From assembly GCA_944800085.1 (NCBI GenBank), contig CALYLO010000004.1, positions 310,001 through 374,000 of the forward strand: a stretch of DNA of 64,000 bases. Reading direction: 5' to 3'. Origin of the DNA: Paenibacillus melissococcoides. GTDB lineage: Bacteria > Bacillota > Bacilli > Paenibacillales > Paenibacillaceae. This document shows positions 8,761-16,965 of this stretch, piece by piece (the first letter of the stretch is position 1; every line of letters begins with the position of its first letter). The notes beneath the pieces were generated by a model. The model saw only the letters and a program-made list of their open reading frames with translations. It made no database searches and was not told the origin of the DNA. The position numbers and the translations under genes were made by a program.

Positions 8761-9087
8761 CTACCTCTGAACAGGTCTCAGCTTGACGACCGTTCCGTAA
8801 GCCACGATTTCGCTCATGTTCTGGGCCACGTCGCCGCTATCGAAGCGCATCATCGTGACAGCGTCGCCGCCCATCGCGTGCGCATTTTCGATCATCCGAT
8901 CCATCGCTTGGCGCCGGGCGTCCTCGATCATCTGCGTGTATTGCTTGACTTCGCCGCCGACCAGCCCTTTCAAGGAAGCCATAATGTCTCCGCCGATGCC
9001 GCGGGCGCGCACGACCACGCCAAAAGCGGTGCCAAGCACTTCAGTGACTTCATAGTTGGGGATATTTTCGGTTGTTGCTACGATCAT
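8761..9087 (-). CDS. YbjQ/UPF0145 family protein
   Basis: 108 aa. It starts MIVATTENIPNYEVTEVLG and has the family signature GGDIMASLKGLVGGEVKQYTQ, and ends with YGTVVKL. This family (DUF74, sometimes called heavy-metal-binding) forms ring-like oligomers; no firm function is known. AAGGAG lies 9 nt before 9087, which decides this start over an in-frame ATG at 9111. It is followed directly by a small membrane protein gene. Confidence 0.88.
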   Translation of the reverse strand: MIVATTENIPNYEVTEVLGTAFGVVVRARGIGGDIMASLKGLVGGEVKQYTQMIEDARRQAMDRMIENAHAMGGDAVTMMRFDSGDVAQNMSEIVAYGTVVKLRPVQR

Positions 9088-9328
9088 TCTTACCATCTCC
9101 TTCGTGGGCAAATGTATGCATCCACCCTATATATACCTAATACGCCGTAACTTGAATTGCGTTTCAAGGCGGCGATTGGCGAAAGTCCACTCTAATTCAT
9201 AGTATACTCAAAATGAATCGCGGATTGCTGCAGATTTTATTGGAATGAAGCGTTAAATTGGTTATTATGGATACTAGATGACAACAATGTGGCTGACAGG
9301 ATGACGATGACAATGAGGAGAGAAGGAT

Positions 9329-10330
9329 ATGAAAGTCAGTATTTTTGATGTGGCTAAAAAAGCTGGCTTGTCTGTCGTAACGGTATCCCGTGTCTTGAAC
9401 AATGCCCAAACTGTTCGAGAAAAGAATCGCCAGAAGGTTCTGCAGGCGATGAAGGAACTGGACTATCACCCGAATGCGGCGGCACGAAGCTTGGCGAAAG
9501 GCAAAACCGGAGTCATCGGCATGATTGTCACGACGCTCCAGGATTCATTCCTGGACAGCATCGTGCAGACGGTGTCTTCGCTGTTGAAGGATCACGGATA
9601 TTATCTTGCTTTGTCAGTCGCGAGTTATCCCCAGGAGGAAGGCGTGGGGAGGGATTTTATCGAGGAGGACCGGGTGGACGGACTGCTTCTGCTGTCGCCG
9701 ATTCATGAATTGTCCTACTTGACGGAGCTTCGGAACCGGAACATTCCGTTCGTGCTCATCGATCATCAGACCGTTCAGCCGGATGTTCACGGCGTTACCG
9801 TCGACAATTATACCGGAGGCTATGAGGCGACCCGCCATCTCGTTGAACTGGGGCATCGCTCCATCGCCCATATCCAGGGCCCGGACTTCTTCCTCAGCTC
9901 GATCGAGCGGGAGCGCGGATTCAGGCAGGCGTTGGCGGAAGCGGGCTTGGAGCCGTTCGCGGTGGAGCCGGGCGAGTTCTCGATTGAATCCGGTTACCAG
10001 GCGGTTCGCAAATGGCTGGATCAAGGGCACCTGCCGACGGCCTTGTTCGCCGCGGACGATTTCACGGCGCTGGGCGCCATCAACGCGTTGACGGAAGCGG
10101 GCCTGCGGGTGCCGGAGCATATGTCGATCGTCGGCTACGACGATCAGGTCCTTGCCTCCGAGCTGCGGCCGCGCTTGACCACGATGCGGCAGCCGGCCGT
10201 GCAGATCGGGAAGGCGGCGGTGGACATGCTGGTCAAGCAGATGAACGGCGTCTCGCTCACGAACCGGACCGTTCGTCTCAATTCGGAGATTATCGTCCGG
10301 GAATCGACGGCAGCGCCGCAATCGCAATGA
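9329..10330 (+). CDS. LacI-family transcriptional regulator
   Basis: 333 aa. Residues 3-50 form the LacI helix-turn-helix (IFDVAKKAGLSVVTVSRVLNN, then the hinge helix NAAARSLAKG). The remainder is a sugar-binding-protein-like effector domain with the usual landmarks DGLLLLSP, GHRSIAHIQGP, RERGFRQAL and SIVGYDDQ. GGAG lies about 10 nt upstream. No sugar transport genes are next to it, so the regulon is elsewhere. A strong terminator follows. Confidence 0.92.
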   Translation: MKVSIFDVAKKAGLSVVTVSRVLNNAQTVREKNRQKVLQAMKELDYHPNAAARSLAKGKTGVIGMIVTTLQDSFLDSIVQTVSSLLKDHGYYLALSVASYPQEEGVGRDFIEEDRVDGLLLLSPIHELSYLTELRNRNIPFVLIDHQTVQPDVHGVTVDNYTGGYEATRHLVELGHRSIAHIQGPDFFLSSIERERGFRQALAEAGLEPFAVEPGEFSIESGYQAVRKWLDQGHLPTALFAADDFTALGAINALTEAGLRVPEHMSIVGYDDQVLASELRPRLTTMRQPAVQIGKAAVDMLVKQMNGVSLTNRTVRLNSEIIVRESTAAPQSQ

Positions 10331-10370
10331 GAACAGTCAGGGCCATCGTCTCATCGTGTGCAGGAAGGCG

Positions 10371-10404
10371 GCATGAGCTCCCGTGCGGGATCTCATGCTT
10401 TTTT
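10371..10404 (+). terminator. Terminator of LacI-type gene
   Basis: Arms GCATGAGCTCCCG (10371-10383) and CGGGATCTCATGC (10386-10398) with one mismatch, followed by six T. Confidence 0.85.
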
Positions 10405-10505
10405 GCTGGGAAGCGCAACCGGAAAAAGAACGGCAGAACGGAACGGAATGATCATCGTCCGGCTGCAAGGGTCTGGGCGGCAGAAGGAGCGGGGAGGATG
10501 CGCGA

Positions 10506-11357
10506 ATGCGCGACAAGATGATTAAGCGGTTGATATTATGGATTCCGACATTGACGATCGGGCTATGGGAATATGTCAGACATTCCTTCTTGCTTCCTTA
10601 TTTGTCGATGGACATGGGCAATATATTGGCTCCGATCATCGTGTTCATCGTGTCGGCTACGCTGCTGACGCGCCTGTTCAAGAAGCTGGACGATACGCAG
10701 GCGACGCTCCGGCGGGAGCAGCGGATGACGGCGGCGCTGGAGGAACGGGAGCGGCTGGCGCAGGAGCTGCATGACGGCATCTCGCAATCGTTGTTCATGC
10801 TGTCGGTCAAAATCGATCGGCTGGAATCATGCCCTCCGGAGGAGAAGCAGGGTCAACTGGATAAGCTCCGGCAGACGGTGCGGCATGTGTATGACGATGT
10901 GCGGCAAGCGATTGCGAACCTGCGGACCGTACCGCAGGAGAAGGATTTTACCTGGTCCCATCCGTTCATGCAAATGATCGAGGATATTCATAAAGATACG
11001 GAGTGGGAGATGGATGTCGCCTGGTCCATCCCGGAAGAGTCGCTGACGATTAAGGAGAAGATCGCTTTGTTTTCCTGCGTGCGGGAAGCATTGACCAATG
11101 TGAGGAAGCATGCGGACGCGAAGCATGTGCGAGTCATTGGGCGGGTCAATGGGGACGGCTTCGAATGCGAGGTGCGGGATGACGGCACGGGGTTCGCGGG
11201 CGATCCTTGCGCCGCGGCCGGGAAGTACGGATTGAAAATGCTCCGGGATCGGGCCAGGACACTGGGCTGGCATTTCGAGATGAGGCGGGAGGCCGGACAG
11301 ACGATTATGCGCGTCTCGAAGCGCGGTGCCGCCGAACGGCTGGCCGAGGACCGGTAG
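10506..11357 (+). CDS. NarL-type sensor histidine kinase
   Basis: 283 aa. Two predicted membrane helices (about residues 8-25 and 38-56) are joined by a very short loop, so there is no large extracellular sensor. A HisKA_3 dimerisation domain follows, with the phospho-acceptor His at residue 89 in RLAQELHDGISQSL, then a HATPase domain with an N box (REALTNVRKHA) and G boxes (DDGTGF, GLKMLRDRA). This is the DesK/LiaS-like architecture. The cognate response regulator starts 25 nt downstream. The signal is probably membrane-linked, inferred from the architecture. Confidence 0.93.
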   Translation: MRDKMIKRLILWIPTLTIGLWEYVRHSFLLPYLSMDMGNILAPIIVFIVSATLLTRLFKKLDDTQATLRREQRMTAALEERERLAQELHDGISQSLFMLSVKIDRLESCPPEEKQGQLDKLRQTVRHVYDDVRQAIANLRTVPQEKDFTWSHPFMQMIEDIHKDTEWEMDVAWSIPEESLTIKEKIALFSCVREALTNVRKHADAKHVRVIGRVNGDGFECEVRDDGTGFAGDPCAAAGKYGLKMLRDRARTLGWHFEMRREAGQTIMRVSKRGAAERLAEDR

Positions 11358-11382
11358 GCATGAATCGAGAGGAGAGGGGACG

Positions 11383-12042
11383 ATGAGTATGGGTGGACAA
11401 CCGGTGTTCCGCGTGTTGATCGCGGACGATCATGCGCATGCGCGAGAAGGGATGCGGGATATTTTGGCGATCGATCCCTCCTTCGCCATCGTGGGCGAAG
11501 CGGTGAATGGCGAAGAAGCGATCGCGATGACCGAGACGGTGATGCCGGATATGATCCTGATGGATATCTCGATGCCGGTGATGGACGGGCTGGAAGCGAC
11601 CAAGCATATTAAGGAGCGGTTCCCCTATGTCAAAATCGTCATGGTGACGGTATCCGACGATATTACCCATTTGTTCGAGGCGCTGAAAAAAGGAGCACAA
11701 GGCTATCTTCTCAAAAACTTGCAACCATCGGCATGGCATGAGTATTTGCGGGCGATCGCCATTGACGAGGCGCCCATGTCGAAGGAGCTGGCATTCCGCA
11801 TTTTGCAGGAATTCTCCACCAAGAACAGCAAAGCGCCGGCGCATTCCCCGTTGACGGTGCGGGAGCGCGAAATATTGGAGCGGGTCGCCAGGGGCGAGTC
11901 GAACAAGGAGATTGCCGCCCAATTTTCTTTATCCGAGCACACGGTCAAAAATCATCTGAAAAATATTTTGCAGAAGCTTCATCTGGAGAATCGCGTGCAG
12001 CTGACGCGGTACGCATTGGAGAACGGCCTCGTCGACTCTTAA
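11383..12042 (+). CDS. NarL/LuxR-type response regulator
   Basis: 219 aa. The receiver domain (about residues 9-125) has the acidic pair at 15-16, phospho-acceptor Asp at 61 (LMDISMPVMDG) and conserved Lys in GYLLK. The C-terminal LuxR-type helix-turn-helix spans about 152-212 (LTVREREILERVARGESNKEIAAQ). I use the start at 11383 because AGGAGAGGGG lies just upstream; a longer in-frame start at 11326 would overlap the kinase gene. Forms a two-component system with the preceding kinase. Confidence 0.93.
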   Translation: MSMGGQPVFRVLIADDHAHAREGMRDILAIDPSFAIVGEAVNGEEAIAMTETVMPDMILMDISMPVMDGLEATKHIKERFPYVKIVMVTVSDDITHLFEALKKGAQGYLLKNLQPSAWHEYLRAIAIDEAPMSKELAFRILQEFSTKNSKAPAHSPLTVREREILERVARGESNKEIAAQFSLSEHTVKNHLKNILQKLHLENRVQLTRYALENGLVDS

Positions 12043-12124
12043 AGAGCGGTGCGGGCCGTCGTTTTCCGTGACCGGGGCTGTTCGGGATGGTTCATTTTAC
12101 CGGTTCATTTTTTCGTAAATTGGC

Positions 12125-12153
12125 TTGCATGATACTCAACTATATGGTATATT
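12125..12153 (+). promoter_or_regulatory. Promoter of tRNA-Pro
   Basis: TTGCAT (12125-12130), 17-nt spacer, TATATT (12148-12153), placed 26 nt before the tRNA 5' end. A good sigma-A type match. Confidence 0.7.
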
Positions 12154-12179
12154 AATTCTTGTCAAAAGTTACTTTGTTT

Positions 12180-12256
12180 CGGGACGTAGCTCAGCTTGGT
12201 AGAGCACCTGGTTTGGGACCAGGGGGTCGCATGTTCAAATCGTGTCGTCCCGACCA
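12180..12256 (+). tRNA. tRNA-Pro (TGG)
   Basis: Full cloverleaf: acceptor arms CGGGACG/CGTCCCG, discriminator A and encoded CCA (12254-12256), anticodon stem CCTGG/CCAGG with loop TTTGGGA, hence anticodon TGG, and a T-loop GTTCAAATC. Confidence 0.97.
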
Positions 12257-12271
12257 TCTGTTGTTGATTGG

Positions 12272-12313
12272 ACACACTCGGTCAGTTGTTGCGGGATCTG
12301 GGTGTGTTTTTTG
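12272..12313 (+). terminator. Possible terminator between the two tRNAs
   Basis: ACACACTCGG (12272-12281) can pair, with G-U pairs, to CTGGGTGTGT (about 12299-12308), followed by a T-run. If it works, tRNA-Gly needs its own promoter or read-through. Confidence 0.4.
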
Positions 12314-12319
12314 GCCTCC

Positions 12320-12393
12320 GCGGGTGTAGTTCAATGGTAGAACGCTGGCTTCCCAAGCCAGCAGCGTGGGTTCGATTCCCATCACCCGCTCCA
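12320..12393 (+). tRNA. tRNA-Gly (CCC)
   Basis: Acceptor arms GCGGGTG/CACCCGC, discriminator T, encoded CCA (12391-12393). Anticodon stem CTGGC/GCCAG with loop TTCCCAA gives anticodon CCC at 12352-12354. T-arm TGGGTTCGATTCCCA is canonical. Confidence 0.97.
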
Positions 12394-12423
12394 ATTTTTT
12401 CTTCATAACCTTTTACTACTTTT

Positions 12424-12453
12424 GCCTTGGTCGCTGCGACCGGGGCCTTTTTT
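12424..12453 (+). terminator. Terminator of tRNA-Gly
   Basis: GCCTTGGTCG and CGACCGGGGC form a 10-bp stem (two G-U pairs) with a tight loop, followed by six T. Confidence 0.8.
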
Positions 12454-12598
12454 GGTTTCAGGTAAACGTCACATATCGTATAACTTATGGTTATGAAATT
12501 AGCTCCAACTGCTACAAACCAACTCCATTTGATGAGGCAATAAATAAAGAGCCGCGTGAGAATTCCACGGACTTGTTTTTTATGAAAATATCAACAGT

Positions 12599-13051
12599 TT
12601 ATTCTACAGTAAACATAGCCGGAGTTTCGGCACTTGCAACATATGTTCCATTTCCAGTGGTAATTGTTCCCAAAGGGTACATGCATTTTAGGAGGTAATG
12701 ATGTAGGATTCCACGGTCTACAGGGAAACCGATTTCTCTTAGATATAAAATTTGTAACTTCCCCACAGGCTTTATAATTCCCTCTTCAATATAATCATGC
12801 GATATGATTTCAAGTATATTTCCATCACCATCTCTAAAGTAACAGGACCTGCTTTGTTTCACATTATGAATGATATGATCTCCATTCGTATTTTTTATAA
12901 TGAGTACAACTGATTGAAGTAACCCAAGAACAATATCTTGAAACATGGACATGGGAACTTGAAAAGTAAAATGGGCAGGTATGATCGGTTCTAATACCTC
13001 TCGAAAATGAATTGTGGTGGAGAGTTCCGGGGCTTTATGCTTATCGTATGA
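12599..13051 (-). pseudogene. 5'-truncated VOC-family protein remnant
   Basis: The readable 117-aa part from 12952 resembles the C-terminal half of a vicinal-oxygen-chelate (glyoxalase/bleomycin-resistance) fold: SCYFRDGDGNILEIISHD is the typical metal-site strand. The same frame stays open without any start codon upstream to 13051, just after a TAA, and the added residues (THFRE-like, then VLEPIIPAHFTFQVP) continue a VOC-like pattern. The first roughly 50 residues with the first metal ligand are missing. I read this as a decayed gene, not a short functional protein. The family assignment rests on motif recall, not on a search. Confidence 0.55.
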
Positions 13052-13133
13052 TTAGAATAATTCAGCAATGCCGCTTTGTCATTGGTGGCGATCGCGGCAG
13101 CATGCATTGCATAGGCGGAGTAACTTCATGATA

Positions 13134-13173
13134 TGAAAAAAACCGCTTCCCGATAACCTGCCGGGAAACGGTT
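13134..13173 (-). terminator. Terminator of the split dehydratase gene
   Basis: On the minus strand arms 13162-13173 and 13141-13152 form a 12-bp stem with one mismatch, followed by seven T. It lies 58 nt beyond the dehydratase stop. Confidence 0.85.
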
Positions 13174-13230
13174 GAATGCTTCAAAATGATTGCCGGAGCC
13201 GCCGAGATGGCGCTTCCGGTTCCTCTCCTC

Positions 13231-13956
13231 TTATAATGCTTGCTTGCCTGCCCGCTCGCGCCAGTAGTTCAGCAAATCCTCCAGCGTCCGTTCCAGCGGG
13301 ATCTCCGGCTTCCAGCCCGTCTGGCGGGAGAATTTGGTGTTATCGCCCAGCAAAATCTCCACATCCGACGGCCGCATCCGGCTCGGATCCGGAACGATGC
13401 CGATGTTGACACTGCTGAAGGAGAGCAGCATGTTCAGCATCTCTCGAATCGTGACGCAGGATCCGGAGGCGATATTGTAGCATTCGCCGGGTTCGCCTTT
13501 TTCCAGAGCAAGCCAATAGGCGCGCACGACATCCCGCACGTAGGTAAAGTCCCGCTTCGCGTTCAGGTTGCCGACATGGACGACCGGCGCCCGAAGCCCC
13601 TTCTCGATCTCGGCAATCTGCTTGGCGAAGTTGGACGTCACGAACTGCTCGCCCCGGCGAGGGCCCGTATGATTGAAGGTACGGGTGCGTAGCACATGCA
13701 GACCATAGCTTTTGAAATATTGGTAACCAAGATAATCTTGTGCTGCCTTGCTCACCGCATATGGACTCAGCGGCCGCAGCGGGTTGTCCTCGGTAATCGG
13801 CGTCTCGTGAGGCTCGACATGGCCGTATTCTTCGCTGGAACAGGCGATCTGGATCTTGCAGTCAAGATCGTGGCGGCGGACTGCCTCGAAAATATTAAGC
13901 TGCCCCGCCACATTGTTCGTAATCGTATCGACGGGAGAATCGAACGATATATGATA
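13231..13956 (-). pseudogene. GDP-mannose 4,6-dehydratase-like gene, 3' part only
   Basis: About 240 residues of the C-terminal two thirds of an extended short-chain dehydratase. The catalytic Tyr/Lys pair is in SPYAVSKAAQDYL; CSSEEYG upstream carries the Ser/Glu typical of GDP-mannose dehydratase; NHTGPRRGEQFVTSNF, KRDFTYVRDVVRAY and RPSDVEILLGD are family blocks. The product would make GDP-4-keto-6-deoxymannose, a precursor of deoxysugars for cell-surface or spore polysaccharide. The NAD-binding Rossmann N-terminus is absent: the frame runs upstream through the codons for SPVDTITNN and then meets the stop codon of a phage recombinase gene. The gene is therefore interrupted by the prophage; its 5' part should lie beyond the right end of the prophage, outside this window. 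Confidence 0.85.
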
Positions 13957-13966
13957 CCCTAAAAAA
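13936..13966. other. Host/prophage junction (attachment site region)
   Basis: The recognisable dehydratase frame (minus strand) ends here and the recombinase stop codon (13959-13961) lies within 20 bp. Large serine integrases use short core sequences; the exact core cannot be fixed without the other junction. The stretch CGATATATGATACCC (13945-13959) is the most likely area. Confidence 0.6.
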
Positions 13967-15593
13967 TAGGTTTTAATATATCTGCTCGAAGTTTGGGGTA
14001 CAGATTGAACCTTGCCGGCCTTCTTCCCTGTCTTGGTTCAGTTAGTTCTACGGTGACACTATCCAATACAGCACGAAGAATATCGTTCTTTTTTTCTTTA
14101 TTGTCTGTACTCTGATAGGCCTGGAGTATGGTGGTTATATTCTTTTTCACCACAGCGGAATCAACTTTATTTGATTGTTTGGATGGGGCAGCTTCGGAAT
14201 ATGCACGTTCTAATTCATCAATTTCTGATAATTCTATTTCAATACTCTGTTTGCGCTCCATAAATACCTCATCATCGTATTTTCCATCTTCGTATTTGTC
14301 GTATATAAAATTCATTCGCTTTTTTAGATTTAAACGACGCTCTTTTAAGATTGACAGTGCATTAGTTTTCGCTTCTTCCAATCTTTCTGTTGGTCTTTCG
14401 CTTATCAGACCAACCATGATGGACTCCAACCTATTTGAGTCAAGTTCTTGCAATATTTCAAGAGAACGAAGTATTTCTTTTTCGATAGCGCGATAACTTA
14501 AATATGAACACCCTGCTTGCCTACACCAGAGCGATTCTTTATCATGGTACACGACTTCTCCATTCTTTTTTTTGTAAGGTTGAGAAGAGAAAGAGCGAAT
14601 CATGCGACGACCACATTTTTTACACACAACTAAAGAAGCTAATTCACAAGTTGAATATCCAGATCGTGTGCGTGGGTACTTGGAGTAATTATCTCGTCTG
14701 TCTTGGATTTTGGCCTGAACCTTCTCCCAAGTATCTAGGTCAATGATCGCCTCATGCGCATCCTCAATTACAATTGGTTCCATTCCCCGTGGCTTGAACC
14801 TAGCAACCCCAATAAAGCGATCAGCTAAGAGTAGTTTCTTAACAACCATAGTATTCCACTCTTTGGTACCAGATGGCGTCAAGTAATTAGTATTTCGTTT
14901 GAAATGAGTGGCCAATGAATAATATCCAGCGTCTTTGAATTCTATTTCACCCGTGTTATTATTTGGAACCGGAATTCCGTTTATATACATCTCAAATAAG
15001 TCGCGAACTGCTTTTGCTTGCTCTTCATTGATAACCAGCTTACCGGACTTTTCATCATAGTCATATCCATAAGGCGGCGCACCTGCTACCCACTTGCCAT
15101 CCCAAGCACTGCCAATTCTTCCGCTCATAAGTCTTTCCCTTGTAGTTTCAAATTCTTCGCGACTCATAAACAGTTCAAAGCGTATTTGTCTTAGATCAGC
15201 TGGGTTGCTTGGGTCAAACACTCGGTACTGAGTAATAATGTAAATATTTTTCTCGATGATAAGATCGTAAATTGTGCCCATGTCTGTATATGAGCCTCGA
15301 CCCAAACGAGGAATTTCCTTAACAGCAATTGCTTGATATATTCCTGCTCTCAGCTCTTCGATTATGCCTTGAAATACAGGTCTGGTACTTATCTTATCTC
15401 CGCTACCAATCTCCGTACGTTGAATGAAAGGGATGCCATAAGGAGTAAGGACTCTGTCCATTATTTCAGTTTGCTTTTTAAGTGTATCTTCGCCCGTTTT
15501 CTTCTCATACTCGATATCAGCTCGGGAACGGCGTAAATAATTGATGATATTTTCCACACCAAGTTCAATCAGTTTCTTTGCGTCTAAATACAT
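13959..15593 (-). CDS. Large serine recombinase (integrase), SprA-like
   Basis: 544 aa. The N-terminal resolvase domain has the nucleophile Ser at residue 23 in YLRRSRADIEYEK, and the block VKEIPRLGRGSYTD. Then follow the recombinase domain (GAPPYGYDYDEKSGKLV), a zinc-ribbon with two cysteine pairs (CKKCGRRM and WCRQAGCSY) and a long C-terminal coiled coil. From memory the sequence is close to SprA, the integrase of B. subtilis phage SPbeta, including the EKKTGEDTL and GSGDKISTRPVF blocks. It catalyses attP-attB integration and, with a directionality factor, excision. AAAGGAGG lies 7 nt before the start. The stop codon lies at the host junction, and the insertion is in a sugar-nucleotide gene, as SPbeta is in spsM. 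Confidence 0.95.
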   Translation of the reverse strand: MYLDAKKLIELGVENIINYLRRSRADIEYEKKTGEDTLKKQTEIMDRVLTPYGIPFIQRTEIGSGDKISTRPVFQGIIEELRAGIYQAIAVKEIPRLGRGSYTDMGTIYDLIIEKNIYIITQYRVFDPSNPADLRQIRFELFMSREEFETTRERLMSGRIGSAWDGKWVAGAPPYGYDYDEKSGKLVINEEQAKAVRDLFEMYINGIPVPNNNTGEIEFKDAGYYSLATHFKRNTNYLTPSGTKEWNTMVVKKLLLADRFIGVARFKPRGMEPIVIEDAHEAIIDLDTWEKVQAKIQDRRDNYSKYPRTRSGYSTCELASLVVCKKCGRRMIRSFSSQPYKKKNGEVVYHDKESLWCRQAGCSYLSYRAIEKEILRSLEILQELDSNRLESIMVGLISERPTERLEEAKTNALSILKERRLNLKKRMNFIYDKYEDGKYDDEVFMERKQSIEIELSEIDELERAYSEAAPSKQSNKVDSAVVKKNITTILQAYQSTDNKEKKNDILRAVLDSVTVELTEPRQGRRPARFNLYPKLRADILKPIF

Positions 15594-15747
15594 GGCAGCC
15601 TCCTTTTTAGTAATATGTATCCTGCTTCTGTCTATGGTAACACACCCATAAATGTTTGTTTAGATTTTATTTGATTTTCTTTTCTTGTTTATTTCTCGTT
15701 TACCACTTAAACGGGTGTATGATGATATTATCAGCAAGATTATTCAC

Positions 15748-15771
15748 GGCGGCCTACATGGTCGCCTTTTT
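15748..15771 (+). terminator. Hairpin with U-tract
   Basis: GGCGGCC (15748-15754), loop TACAT, GGTCGCC (15760-15766), then five T. It lies between the recombinase promoter region and the Acb2-like gene and would stop rightward transcripts. Confidence 0.65.
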
Positions 15772-15806
15772 CGTTGACGCCACGCCTCCCTAATGCGGCA
15801 GCATGC

Positions 15807-15950
15807 ATGACCATCATCAAGCGGGGGAAAGCTATAGATGAGACTGCTGCGCTCCTTTTGGCTGTGACCAGAGCGGCTAAGGTGTGGCTCCTGGGCGCCG
15901 CGGCGTGCGTTAATAAACGCCGCAATTATTCCTGGGAGAGAAGGGTTTAA
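15807..15950 (+). CDS. Possible small protein upstream of the Acb2-like gene
   Basis: An open frame of 47 aa (starts MTIIKRGKAIDETAALLLAV) ends 2 nt before the Acb2-like gene. It has no clear ribosome site, and a 7-bp inverted repeat GCGGCGT/ACGCCGC crosses its 3' part. It could be a real leader or recombination-accessory peptide, but composition alone does not prove coding. Confidence 0.3.
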   Translation: MTIIKRGKAIDETAALLLAVTRAAKVWLLGAAACVNKRRNYSWERRV

Positions 15951-15952
15951 AA

Positions 15953-16162
15953 ATGACGCAGAATCCGCAAATTGAAAACAATTTTAAGTACCATGCACCG
16001 AAAGAAGAGCAGCCAGAGAAATACACGGCCATTCGCGAGAAGGCGAAGGAGCTGGCTTATTTGCTTGACGCAGAATGCCCGAACAGCCGGGAGAAGTCGC
16101 TGGCAATGACCAACCTGGAGCAAACGGTTATGTGGGCCAATGCCTCGATAGCCCGTAATTAA
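15953..16162 (+). CDS. acb2: Acb2/Tad1-type anti-defence sponge protein
   Basis: 69 aa, small and highly charged. The core NNFKYHAPKEEQPEKY followed by IREKAKELAYLL and the C-terminal signature SREKSLAMTNLEQTVMWANASIARN-like block match what I know of the Acb2 helical-hairpin family. Acb2 forms hexamers that bind cyclic di- and trinucleotides and related signals, so that CBASS (and in the related Tad1 fold, Thoeris) effectors are not triggered. AGAAGG lies 9 nt upstream. It is in the accessory zone next to the integrase, which is where anti-defence cargo is often found. Ligand preference cannot be read from the sequence. Confidence 0.8.
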   Translation: MTQNPQIENNFKYHAPKEEQPEKYTAIREKAKELAYLLDAECPNSREKSLAMTNLEQTVMWANASIARN

Positions 16163-16248
16163 CCTTCTCCCTTTGTGGACGGCATTCTTATTGGCAGGAT
16201 TTAACTCCCCTTGTGTCGAAGTATGGCGGATAGGGGGAGGATGGAGAA

Positions 16249-16965
16249 ATGAATAAAAAAAAGGAACTAATCTACACATTCATTATCATGCTTTTGGTAA
16301 GTGGAGTTGTAACAATATCCACGATAGTATTTTATACGTCCGAAAAGGCGGTTCTTGGAATTAGTGTAGCATCAACATTAATTTCGATTATACTGGCAGT
16401 TCTTGCGATTGTTTACACGTATATTGACAGTTCATCTCAGAAAGAAAATACCAGACAGATGAGGGAGTCAGCACAAAAGCTAGCAGAGTCTGTTGAAGAA
16501 GCAGAGGCTACTTTGAAAAAATTTTCGGATGAACTTATAAATGTAAGTTCGCTTAAGGATGAACTCATTGAAAAAATAACGGACACACAGGAATGGAGAG
16601 AGACCGTACTCAACCAATTAAAGACTGTCGCTCAACAAAAAGATGGAGAAGAATCTGTTAAAATGGCGGAAATTGAGAAGGTCATTCTGATGAATAAAAT
16701 AAACAATATGACGGTAAGAGAAAGAAAGATCAGGTCTGCGATCGAGGGAAGAATTTACGGGCTTTTAGTCGGACGTGGTGCTATACAGCTTGACAATTTG
16801 CTTGATCTCTTATGCGAGGACCCTGCTTTTAATAAATATAGTAGGTCGGAAATCTTAACAGCAATAATATCTCTGGAACGTGACGGACGCCTGGTAAATA
16901 CTATACATGGGTATTGCAGACCATCTGAAAGTCACCCTTCACAGGCAACTGGCGGAGCAGGCTGA
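16249..16965 (+). CDS. Two-helix membrane protein with coiled coil
   Basis: 238 aa. Two membrane helices (about residues 8-30 and 36-58), then a long heptad-rich region (about 65-150), then a compact C-terminal part (about 160-222, RSAIEGRIYGLLVGRGAIQLDN onward within limits) that could be a winged-helix-like module. I do not recognise a family. GGGAGGAT upstream is a good ribosome site. The last 16 residues are read in a different frame over a hicB-like sequence, so the C-terminus may have been changed by recombination. Its place beside the Acb2-like gene suggests a superinfection-exclusion or anti-defence role; this is inference from position. Confidence 0.7.
   Translation: MNKKKELIYTFIIMLLVSGVVTISTIVFYTSEKAVLGISVASTLISIILAVLAIVYTYIDSSSQKENTRQMRESAQKLAESVEEAEATLKKFSDELINVSSLKDELIEKITDTQEWRETVLNQLKTVAQQKDGEESVKMAEIEKVILMNKINNMTVRERKIRSAIEGRIYGLLVGRGAIQLDNLLDLLCEDPAFNKYSRSEILTAIISLERDGRLVNTIHGYCRPSESHPSQATGGAG

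Noticed and set aside
12180..12393. tRNA genes as the prophage attachment site
   Set aside because: They are intact and more than 1.5 kb from the phage boundary; the split dehydratase marks the site, and large serine integrases rarely use tRNAs.
12366..12698. Frame starting inside tRNA-Gly
   Set aside because: It overlaps the tRNA and a terminator and has no protein-like composition.
15740..15925. Minus-strand 61-aa frame before the Acb2-like gene
   Set aside because: No start signal and low-complexity residues; the plus strand has the more plausible, still weak, small frame.
16249..16965. Holin function for the two-helix protein
   Set aside because: It has a large cytoplasmic coiled coil, and a proper holin is present in the lysis operon at 40.5 kb.
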